Assembly (NCBI RefSeq): GCF_004799345.1
Contig: NZ_SSMC01000002.1
Location: 682,001-746,000, forward strand
Length of the DNA: 64,000 nt
Direction: 5' to 3'
From: Robertkochia marina
GTDB taxonomy: Bacteria > Bacteroidota > Bacteroidia > Flavobacteriales > Flavobacteriaceae
Each line of letters starts with the position of its first letter. Within the stretch, counting starts at the first letter, position 1. Both the position numbers and the translations under genes were made by a program. The notes under the pieces were generated by a model. The model was not told where the DNA came from. It saw nothing but the letters and a program-made list of their open reading frames with translations, and did not search any database. Shown one piece after another: positions 9,032-15,819 of this stretch.

Positions 9032-11641
9032 ATGTCTGAGGATATTAATCTTAACCAGGAAGGACCTGAAGAAAACCAACAGGATACCATAACCCGTGTA
9101 GGGGGCATGTATAAGGATTGGTTTCTCGATTATGCTTCTTATGTGATCCTGGAACGTGCCGTACCCGCCATCGAAGACGGATTCAAACCTGTACAGCGAA
9201 GGATCATGCATTCTATGAAGGATCTGGATGACGGGCGGTATAACAAGGTGGCTAATATCGTAGGACACACCATGCAGTACCATCCGCACGGAGATGCCAG
9301 TATTGCAGATGCCATGGTTCAGATCGGGCAGAAAGATCTTCTGATCGATACACAGGGTAACTGGGGGAATATACTAACCGGAGACAGCGCTGCTGCATCC
9401 AGGTATATCGAAGCCCGTCTTTCAAAATTCGCCCTGGACGTACTTTTCAGTCCGAAGATCACAGAATGGCAGGCCAGTTATGACGGTAGAAAGAAGGAGC
9501 CCGTTAACCTTCCCGTTAAATTCCCCCTGTTATTGGCTCAGGGGGCAGAAGGTATTGCGGTAGGATTGTCTACCAAATTATTGCCACATAATTTTAATGA
9601 ATTACTCGACGCCTCCATCAAGCATTTGAAAGGCAAACGATTCACCCTGTTTCCTGATTTCCCAACAGCAGGAGTCATGGATGTTTCCAACTACAACGAC
9701 GGAAACAGGGGTGGCAAGATCAGGGTTCGAGCAAAAATTGTTCAGGAAGATAAAAACACGCTGAAGATCACCGAAATTCCTTTCGGCACAAATACCTCAA
9801 GCCTTATTGATTCTATTCTTAAGGCCAATGAGAAAGGTAAGATCAAGGTCAAACGCATTGAAGACAATACAGCAGCAGAGGTAGAGATCCTGGTGCATCT
9901 TCCTCCTAATATCTCACCTGATAAGACTATAGACGCGCTGTATGCCTTTACCGCCTGTGAAACCTCCATCTCTCCTCTGGCCTGTGTTATTGAAGATAAC
10001 AAGCCATTGTTTATAGGGGTTTCAGAGATCCTGAGACGTTCTACCGATAATACGGTAGAATTGCTGAAACAGGAATTGGAGATAGAGCTTCAGGAGCTTG
10101 AAGAGCAATGGCATTTTGCCTCCCTGGAAAGGATTTTCATTGAGAACAGGATCTATCGCGAGATAGAGGAAGAGGAAACATGGGAAGGCGTTATTAAAGC
10201 CATTGACGAAGGTTTAAAACCTTACATTAAACACCTAAAGCGCGCTGTAACTGAAGAAGATATCGTAAGACTTACCGAGATCAGGATCAAGAGGATCTCT
10301 AAGTTTGATATTGATAAGGCGCAGCAAAAGATCGAAGCCCTTGAAGGAGAGATCGAGAAAGTTAAGTACAACCTGGCACACCTTATAGAATTTGCTATTT
10401 CATATTTTGAAGAGCTTAAAAAGAAATACGGTAACGGCAAGGAACGTAAAACCGAGATCAGGGTTTTTGATGATATTGAAGCCCAAAAGGTAGTCATCAG
10501 AAACTCCAAGCTTTACGTGAATCGCAAAGAAGGGTTTATCGGAACTTCTCTGAAAAAGGATGAATACGTTTGCGATTGCAGTGACATAGACGATATTATC
10601 GTATTTACTGCCAACGGTAAAATGATGGTTACAAAGGTTGACGCTAAAACCTTTGTCGGGAAAGAGATCATTCATGTGGCCGTGTTCAAGAAAAAAGACA
10701 AACGCACCATTTACAATATGGTGTACAGAGACGGTAAAACAGGTCCTACCTACATTAAAAGATTTTATGTAGCCAGTGTTACCCGCGACAGAGAGTATGA
10801 CCTTACTAACGGGAAGGCAGGTTCTGAAGTGCATTATTTCACTGCCAACCCAAATGGAGAGGCAGAGGTGATCACCGTACAGCTAAGACAAAAAGGGAGT
10901 ATTAAAAAACTCAAGTGGGATATTGATTTTGCAGATATCCTCATTAAAGGACGAAATTCTAAGGGGAATATCGTGACCAAATACGCAGTAAAGCGTATAG
11001 AACTCAAGGAAAAAGGAGTTTCAACCCTCAAGCCACGCAAGATCTGGTTTGATGAAACCGTAAAAAGACTCAACGTTGATGGACGAGGAGAATTACTCGG
11101 TGCTTTCAAAGGGGAAGATCGCCTGTTAGTGGTTAATTCAGACGGGATGGCAAAAACCATTGTTCCTGAACTGACCACGCATTTTGACGACAAGATGATC
11201 ATTCTTGAAAAATGGAACCCCAAGAAACCATTGTCTGCTATTTACTATGAAGGCGAAAAGGAACGCTACTACGTAAAACGATTCCTTATTGAAAATGAAA
11301 ACAAGGAAGAATCGTTTATTTCAGATCACCCGGACACCAAACTTGAATTGGTTTCTACCGCATGGAAACCCAGGATCATTATTGATTTTGTGAAGCCAAG
11401 AGGTAAAGACCCTAAACCTCAAATGGAATTACTGCCTGAAGAATTTATTGCGGTAAAAGGTATAAAGGCCCTCGGAAATCAGTTGTCTGCCGACAAGATC
11501 AAATCAACCAAAGAATTGGAACCTATTCCTTTTGAAGAAGAGGAAGAACTTCAACCTGAAGAAATGGAGGTAGTGGATGAGGAGAACCTTGGTAAGGAAA
11601 AATCAGGCGATGAAGGACAGATATCGATGGAGCTGGATTAA
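9032..11641 (+). CDS. parC: DNA topoisomerase IV subunit A
   Basis: The 869-residue breakage-reunion subunit contains FKPVQRRIMHSM (about 52-63), YHPHGDASIADAM and the catalytic Tyr125 in AASRYIEARL, which forms the 5'-phosphotyrosyl link. A coiled coil (about 430-460) and a C-terminal beta-pinwheel region follow, ending in a very acidic tail (EEEEELQPEEMEVVDEEN). The tail and the absence of a clean GyrA box fit ParC rather than GyrA. It is co-transcribed with parE. An octamer repeat array starts about 11 bases after its stop codon. Confidence 0.93.
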   Translation: MSEDINLNQEGPEENQQDTITRVGGMYKDWFLDYASYVILERAVPAIEDGFKPVQRRIMHSMKDLDDGRYNKVANIVGHTMQYHPHGDASIADAMVQIGQKDLLIDTQGNWGNILTGDSAAASRYIEARLSKFALDVLFSPKITEWQASYDGRKKEPVNLPVKFPLLLAQGAEGIAVGLSTKLLPHNFNELLDASIKHLKGKRFTLFPDFPTAGVMDVSNYNDGNRGGKIRVRAKIVQEDKNTLKITEIPFGTNTSSLIDSILKANEKGKIKVKRIEDNTAAEVEILVHLPPNISPDKTIDALYAFTACETSISPLACVIEDNKPLFIGVSEILRRSTDNTVELLKQELEIELQELEEQWHFASLERIFIENRIYREIEEEETWEGVIKAIDEGLKPYIKHLKRAVTEEDIVRLTEIRIKRISKFDIDKAQQKIEALEGEIEKVKYNLAHLIEFAISYFEELKKKYGNGKERKTEIRVFDDIEAQKVVIRNSKLYVNRKEGFIGTSLKKDEYVCDCSDIDDIIVFTANGKMMVTKVDAKTFVGKEIIHVAVFKKKDKRTIYNMVYRDGKTGPTYIKRFYVASVTRDREYDLTNGKAGSEVHYFTANPNGEAEVITVQLRQKGSIKKLKWDIDFADILIKGRNSKGNIVTKYAVKRIELKEKGVSTLKPRKIWFDETVKRLNVDGRGELLGAFKGEDRLLVVNSDGMAKTIVPELTTHFDDKMIILEKWNPKKPLSAIYYEGEKERYYVKRFLIENENKEESFISDHPDTKLELVSTAWKPRIIIDFVKPRGKDPKPQMELLPEEFIAVKGIKALGNQLSADKIKSTKELEPIPFEEEEELQPEEMEVVDEENLGKEKSGDEGQISMELD

Positions 11642-11652
11642 GTTTTTAAAGG

Positions 11653-11716
11653 TAAAGGAGCTAAGGAGCTAAGGAGCTAAGGAGCTAAGGAGCTAAGGAG
11701 CTAAGGAGCTAAGGAG
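11653..11716. repeat. Homogeneous octamer tandem array (CTAAGGAG)n after parC
   Basis: Seven perfect 8-bp copies of CTAAGGAG occupy 11661-11716, preceded by one imperfect copy (TAAAGGAG). The array starts about a dozen bases after the parC stop codon, within its 3' untranslated region. Confidence 0.95.
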
Positions 11717-11940
11717 GGCCAATCGATAATGAAAGATTTAGTGAGCCTTTCATTGTGAGGAGCCAGCCGGTGCGATGGCACGCAAAGGATGTTTTGCTAA
11801 AAACGAGCTTTCAGGTTCCGCTTAAACCTTTTGTTTAAAACAGGGCGACAAACTCTTTACCTGTAAAGGATAAGGTGATTTACTTGCAGTAAAACTTTAG
11901 GTGATAATTATTCAACTTTTTATTATAAAAGGGCAAACTT

Positions 11941-12004
11941 CTTCGCCTCTTAGCTCATTCGCCTATTTACTTATTCACCCCTTTACTTCTTCGCTTCTTA
12001 GCGG
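11941..12004. repeat. Degenerate octamer tandem array before terC 3' end
   Basis: Eight consecutive 8-bp units, each with TT at positions 2-3: CTTCGCCT, CTTAGCTC, ATTCGCCT, ATTTACTT, ATTCACCC, CTTTACTT, CTTCGCTT, CTTAGCGG. The unit at 11949 is, on the other strand, GAGCTAAG, a rotation of the perfect array's unit 225 bases upstream, so the two arrays look related and inverted. Confidence 0.75.
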
Positions 12005-12006
12005 CA

Positions 12007-12798
12007 TCAATCTTTCAAATTCTTCCTCAACCGCATATTTAAAAATTCGATCAGAAGAGAAAAAGCAATGGCAAAATACAGATACCCCTTGGGTATGGCT
12101 CCTATACTTTGTTCAAAAACAACGGTATGAGACAGGTGAGCAGCTTCGGTGATCAGCATAAAACCGATCAGGATAAGAAAGGAAAGTGCCAGGAGCTGCA
12201 TAGAGGGATGGGACTGAATAAATTCCCGGATCTTATTGGCAAAGATCATCATGATCAGGATAGAGATGACCACTGCAATGATCATGATAACCAGGGCGTG
12301 ATTCGGGTTTTTACTGATCCCATTGGTCATCCCCACAGCTGTTAATATGGAATCGACCGAAAAGATGAGATCGATGATCAAAATTTGAATAATGGCTCCT
12401 CTCAAAGTATTTATCTTCTTCGACTTAAGCTGCTCTTCGTCATGATCAGGATATTCTACCTTTTCGTGGATCTCACTGGTTGATTTATAGAGCAGAAATA
12501 ATCCTCCGGAAAACAGGATAATGCTCTGCCAGCTTATACCCGCCTGTACCCAGGAGGTGTCAAGGTAAATAAACGGGTTTCTGAGCCCCACCAGAAAAGA
12601 AACGGCCATTAGCAGCAAGATCCGCTGAATCATGGCAGCTGCCAGACCTATATTTGTAGCCTTTTTTCGTTGATGCTCAGGAAGCTTGTTGGCTGCGATA
12701 GAAATAAATACAATATTGTCAATTCCCAGTACGATCTCAAGAAATGTAAGTGTTATCAAGGCCACCCATGTATCAATACTGGAAAAGATCTCTATCAT
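12007..12798 (-). CDS. TerC-family integral membrane protein
   Basis: The 263-residue polytopic protein has about seven membrane segments and the family's acidic motifs: EIVLGIDNIVFISI (about 21-34) and LIIDLIFSVDSILTAVGM in the second half. TerC proteins (also Alx and YceF relatives) are linked to metal-ion efflux, especially manganese, and to tellurite resistance. No other ter genes are present, so a metal homeostasis role is more likely than tellurite resistance. It follows the small lipoprotein gene by three bases on the same strand and is probably co-transcribed with it. Confidence 0.9.
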   Translation of the reverse strand: MIEIFSSIDTWVALITLTFLEIVLGIDNIVFISIAANKLPEHQRKKATNIGLAAAMIQRILLLMAVSFLVGLRNPFIYLDTSWVQAGISWQSIILFSGGLFLLYKSTSEIHEKVEYPDHDEEQLKSKKINTLRGAIIQILIIDLIFSVDSILTAVGMTNGISKNPNHALVIMIIAVVISILIMMIFANKIREFIQSHPSMQLLALSFLILIGFMLITEAAHLSHTVVFEQSIGAIPKGYLYFAIAFSLLIEFLNMRLRKNLKD

Positions 12799-12801
12799 AT
12801 G

Positions 12802-13179
12802 TTATTGAATTTTATAAGCGGTACCTCGCTGCTTGTTTTTCAGGTCTCCTAAAAGAGAATATTCGAAGGTATAACTTTCTTCGGAGGTAGACAATATCCT
12901 GAAATGCAAAGGTTTGGCCTCATTCAGGTTGACCGGATTCACCTTCTTTACGATGTATTCACAATCGTTAACCCATTTCACGGTATTCGTATCAATATGA
13001 TCTTCAAAATAATCATATTCCATGCTGTCAGTACGTATAAAACGACTTTCTTTTTCTTCTCCGTTAAGCGTGTATTTAAAAACGAATTCTCCTGTTTTAA
13101 AATTTTCGCAATCCCTGGTGGTTTGATAGCAGGATTGTAAGGTTAAAAAGATTAATAGGATGGGAAAGATTCGCTTCAT
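12802..13179 (-). CDS. Small conserved flavobacterial lipoprotein (often mislabelled DNA topoisomerase IV)
   Basis: The 125-residue protein starts at MKRIFPILLIFLTLQSCYQ, a lipoprotein signal with lipobox Cys17. The mature part is small and soluble with two conserved-looking Cys (RDCENFKTGEFVF and NDCEYIVKK). A start ten codons upstream would put a non-signal peptide before the hydrophobic core and is rejected. From memory, near-identical small proteins beside parC in flavobacteria carry the name DNA topoisomerase IV in databases, evidently copied from the neighbour; nothing here resembles a topoisomerase. Function unknown. It is directly upstream of terC. Confidence 0.75.
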   Translation of the reverse strand: MKRIFPILLIFLTLQSCYQTTRDCENFKTGEFVFKYTLNGEEKESRFIRTDSMEYDYFEDHIDTNTVKWVNDCEYIVKKVNPVNLNEAKPLHFRILSTSEESYTFEYSLLGDLKNKQRGTAYKIQ

Positions 13180-13269
13180 ATACCTGATTTTAGACGGCAA
13201 AGGTATCAATTTTATAAGATTTCTCCCTTACCACTGTAACTAACAAAATCTACCCGGGTTATCTTATGG

Positions 13270-13680
13270 TCATTTACTGATCTCTTCGAAGGTATGGTCG
13301 TCATAAAATACTACAACCTTCAGGATCTTCCTTGAGTTTCCGTTAGGAGTGCTGTGAGTAATCTTGTCTTCTGAATCATAAGATTCTTTATTCACTGGAG
13401 GTTGAGGGGTTGTTGAGCTGTTAAAAAGGTCTGCAGTTTCTTCATTAGATTCTTTCACAGGTCCGGGGCCTTTCCCGTTTAGAAGCCAATACAATTCTAC
13501 ATCAGGGTAGGCTTCCAGGATCTTTAATACGAAGTCAAGGCTGGGTTTGTTTCTTCCTGACAGGATATGGGAGATAGCAGAACGCTGTACGCCAACACTT
13601 TCAGCAAAAGCGGAGGCTGTTAGCTGATATAATTCCATGATCTTCTGAAGACGCTGGGCAAATTCCGTTGAGTTTATCAT
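13270..13680 (-). CDS. XRE-family helix-turn-helix regulator
   Basis: The 136-residue protein has an N-terminal Cro/CI-type HTH (about 8-65: ASAFAESVGVQRSAISHILS then GRNKPSLDFVLKILEAYPDV). A low-complexity linker rich in Ser, Thr and Pro follows, then a short C-terminal segment (RKILKVVVFYDDHTFEEI). It reads leftwards away from an intergenic region holding five related operator-like sites, one of which begins three bases before its start codon. Autoregulation and control of the divergent M14 peptidase gene are therefore likely. No ligand domain is obvious. Confidence 0.88.
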   Translation of the reverse strand: MINSTEFAQRLQKIMELYQLTASAFAESVGVQRSAISHILSGRNKPSLDFVLKILEAYPDVELYWLLNGKGPGPVKESNEETADLFNSSTTPQPPVNKESYDSEDKITHSTPNGNSRKILKVVVFYDDHTFEEISK

Positions 13681-13683
13681 AGA

Positions 13684-13699
13684 TTACAATTGTAAACAA
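13684..13699. promoter_or_regulatory. Operator-like site 1
   Basis: TTACAATTGTAAACAA, containing the perfect 12-bp palindrome TTACAATTGTAA, immediately upstream of the XRE regulator start (minus strand). Confidence 0.6.
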
Positions 13700-13719
13700 A
13701 GTTAGAGCGAAGATGCTTG

Positions 13720-13735
13720 TTACAAATGTAAACAA
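13720..13735. promoter_or_regulatory. Operator-like site 2
   Basis: TTACAAATGTAAACAA: same motif as site 1 with a different central pair, 36 bases away centre to centre. Confidence 0.6.
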
Positions 13736-13916
13736 TAAGAGCATCTAAAACAATATAATTAAGCTAAGATCATAGTTGTAACATAAATCATAAGATTAAA
13801 TATAGCGCTTTAAAGAACTGAATTACAGATAGTTAATAGTGTATGCATTTCAATTATAGATATCTCTTATACTGTGGTTTATGTGGTGTTTATAATGGGT
13901 AGTCCTGTCTTTACAG

Positions 13917-13931
13917 TTGTTTACAATTGTA
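13917..13931. promoter_or_regulatory. Operator-like site 3 (inverted)
   Basis: TTGTTTACAATTGTA is the reverse complement of TACAATTGTAAACAA, so the motif is in the opposite orientation. A weaker related half (TTACAGTTGT) abuts it at 13911. Confidence 0.55.
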
Positions 13932-13955
13932 CTCACGTTGGGCGCGAATAAATGA

Positions 13956-13973
13956 TTACATTTGTAAACAATA
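13956..13973. promoter_or_regulatory. Operator-like site 4
   Basis: TTACATTTGTAAACAATA, about 33 bases before the peptidase start; identical to site 2 except at the centre. Confidence 0.6.
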
Positions 13974-13982
13974 ATCGGTTTA

Positions 13983-13998
13983 ACTTTGTAAACAATAA
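13983..13998. promoter_or_regulatory. Operator-like site 5 (half site)
   Basis: ACTTTGTAAACAATAA shares the run TTTGTAAACAATAA with site 4 and ends eight bases before the peptidase ATG, where bound protein would block transcription or translation start. Confidence 0.5.
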
Positions 13999-14006
13999 TT
14001 GTTGAC

Positions 14007-15149
14007 ATGAATAAACAAGATCCATACATAGAAGAATACGAACGCTACAGATATCAGGGATTAAACGGGCGTTATGTAAACCGGGACCATCTTTTAGATT
14101 TTTACCGGGTTCTTGCCGTGAAAGATATTCATCCGCAAAAGGTGGGTGTTTCTGTAAACGAAGAAGTTATTGATCTGTTTAGGATCGGTAACGGGCCTGT
14201 AAAAGTGCTGATGTGGTCTCAAATGCACGGCAATGAGTCAACCACCACCCGGGCATTAACGGATTTGCTTCATTATATGATATCCGATTCACGCTTTACT
14301 AGAGAACTTTCCCAGCGAATTAGCTTATATATCATTCCAATGTTAAGTCCCGACGGCGCCCGGGCTTATACCCGAGTAAATGCCAATAATGTTGACCTTA
14401 ATCGCGATGCACAGGATAGAACACAGCCTGAAAGCAGGGTACTCCGAAAGGTTTTTGAGGAAGTTAAACCTGATTTTTGCTTTAACCTTCATGACCAGCG
14501 AACCATTTTTAGTGCAGGTCCGGTTAATAAACCGGCTACGATCTCTTTCTTGAGTCCTTCTTACAATAAAGCCCGTGATATCAATGAAGTGCGAAGCACG
14601 AGCATGAAGATCATTGCCAACATGAACTCCAGGCTGCAAGAACATATACCGGGGCAGGTAGGGCGCTACGATGACGGCTTTAATTTAAATTGTGTGGGCG
14701 ATACCTTCCAAAGTGAGGGGGTACCTACCATATTATTTGAAGCGGGACACTTTCCTGATGATTACCAACGGCACGAAACCAGAAAATACATTTCTTTTGC
14801 TATAAAGACCGCCCTGGAGAGTATTTTAAATGAAGAATGGAAAACGACAGACCATAGAGATTATTTTGATATTCCTGAGAATGAAAAATTATTCTGTGAT
14901 ATCCTTATAAAGAATGTCCCGGTAAAACCAAAGGGAGAGCATACTCAATATAAGTCCCTTCATTATATGTACAAGGAAACCCTGAAGGACGGGGAGGTGG
15001 TTTTTATTCCCGAATTCAGTTTGCTGGAAAATACACAGGGGGTATTTGCACACCGTGTTCTCATAGTTCCGGATGATTATGAGCTGGAATATTCAAGTGA
15101 ACAGGAGCTGCAACAAAAATCCATGAGTTTACTGTTCAGGATATTGTAA
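14007..15149 (+). CDS. M14-family zinc carboxypeptidase-like protein
   Basis: The 380-residue protein has the M14 zinc ligands H74 and E77 in QMHGNESTT and a third His in FNLHDQR (H162). The substrate-binding NNVDLNRDA is present, and the catalytic Glu is probably E245 in ILFEAGH. No signal peptide is visible, so it is likely cytoplasmic, unlike digestive carboxypeptidases; peptidoglycan-peptide or amide substrates are possible. About 100 C-terminal residues follow the catalytic core. It is divergent from an XRE regulator, with three operator-like sites within 90 bases of its start, and is probably a single regulated gene. Confidence 0.88.
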   Translation: MNKQDPYIEEYERYRYQGLNGRYVNRDHLLDFYRVLAVKDIHPQKVGVSVNEEVIDLFRIGNGPVKVLMWSQMHGNESTTTRALTDLLHYMISDSRFTRELSQRISLYIIPMLSPDGARAYTRVNANNVDLNRDAQDRTQPESRVLRKVFEEVKPDFCFNLHDQRTIFSAGPVNKPATISFLSPSYNKARDINEVRSTSMKIIANMNSRLQEHIPGQVGRYDDGFNLNCVGDTFQSEGVPTILFEAGHFPDDYQRHETRKYISFAIKTALESILNEEWKTTDHRDYFDIPENEKLFCDILIKNVPVKPKGEHTQYKSLHYMYKETLKDGEVVFIPEFSLLENTQGVFAHRVLIVPDDYELEYSSEQELQQKSMSLLFRIL

Positions 15150-15223
15150 TCAACTATAACGATTTCGCAGAAAATTGGGCGTTAAAAGCAATAAATATTA
15201 TGAAATATTTAGTTTTTTTGCTT

Positions 15224-15231
15224 TAGCTTTG
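15224..15231 (+). promoter_or_regulatory. Candidate -7 box for Lrp-family regulator
   Basis: TAGCTTTG fits TAnnTTTG and ends 26 bases before the ATG at 15258. No TTG is seen at the usual spacing. Confidence 0.45.
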
Positions 15232-15257
15232 CATTATCCTTAATAATTAATTCAAAT

Positions 15258-15737
15258 ATGGCCAAATTTAAGTTAGACGAGGTTGATCATCAGATCCTAG
15301 ATATGCTTATTGATAATACGCGTACTCCGTTTACTGATATTGCTAAAAGATTGCTTATTTCTGCAGGTACGGTTCACGTTCGTGTTAAAAAGATGGAAGA
15401 TGCCGGTATCATCAAAGGATCTTCCCTGACTTTAGATTATGAAAAACTGGGCTATTCCTTCATCGCTTATGTAGGTGTTTTTCTGGAAAAAACCCATCAA
15501 ACCAAGTTCGTACTGGAGCGATTGAACCAGATCCCTTATATTACCGTGGCTCATATCACCACCGGAAAATTTAATATTTTCTGTAAGGTAAGAGCCAGAG
15601 ATACGAATCATGCCAAAGAGATCATTTTTAAGATCGACGATATTGAAGGAGTATACCGAACGGAGACCATGATCAGTCTTGAAGAGAGTATAAACGACAA
15701 GAAACGGCTGATGCATACCATATTCAACGAGATATGA
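15258..15737 (+). CDS. Lrp/AsnC-family transcriptional regulator
   Basis: The 159-residue protein has an N-terminal winged HTH (about 5-55: VDHQILDMLIDNTRTPFTDI, then SAGTVHVRVKKMEDAGII) and a C-terminal RAM/AsnC effector domain (about 65-145: YIAYVGV-type strand SFIAYVGVFLE, HITTGKFNIFCKVRARD, IEGVYRTETMISLEE). Proteins of this family form octameric discs and respond to amino acids. It has its own promoter box and terminator, so it is monocistronic. Targets are unknown; the neighbouring PEP carboxylase is separated from it by a terminator. Confidence 0.92.
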   Translation: MAKFKLDEVDHQILDMLIDNTRTPFTDIAKRLLISAGTVHVRVKKMEDAGIIKGSSLTLDYEKLGYSFIAYVGVFLEKTHQTKFVLERLNQIPYITVAHITTGKFNIFCKVRARDTNHAKEIIFKIDDIEGVYRTETMISLEESINDKKRLMHTIFNEI

Positions 15738-15759
15738 CCATAATAACCAAACCGTAATA

Positions 15760-15794
15760 AAAAGCCCTCTTGAAGTTGATTTAAGAGGGCTTTT
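15760..15794 (+). terminator. Terminator after Lrp-family regulator
   Basis: AAAAGCCCTCTT / AAGAGGGCTTTT, a 12-bp perfect stem with an 11-base loop. It overlaps the possible N-terminal extension of the next gene and so helps place that gene's start at 15820. Confidence 0.9.
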
Positions 15795-15819
15795 GTACTT
15801 CAACCAAAAACCGAAAAAA

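Larger units (their letters stand above)
11642..12006. other. 365-base convergent intergenic region between parC and terC
   Basis: It contains the perfect octamer array (11653-11716), about 225 bases without recognisable genes, and the degenerate octamer array (11941-12004) reaching almost to the terC stop. No clear intrinsic terminator was seen between these convergent genes. Confidence 0.75.
13681..14006. other. 326-base divergent regulatory region, XRE regulator / M14 peptidase
   Basis: AT-rich, no gene. It carries the five TTACAnnTGTAAACAA-like sites, two near the regulator and three near the peptidase, with about 180 bases lacking the motif between them. Confidence 0.75.

Noticed and set aside
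9742-11223. Antisense open frames of 80-145 codons within parC
   Set aside because: Codon structure is explained by parC; they lack signal peptides, domains and promoter boxes.
12007-12798. Tellurite-resistance operon
   Set aside because: Only a TerC-family protein is present; terD, terE, terZ and related genes are missing.
15793-15819. TTG start extending PEP carboxylase by nine residues
   Set aside because: The extension overlaps the terminator of the Lrp gene; the ATG at 15820 is a better start.
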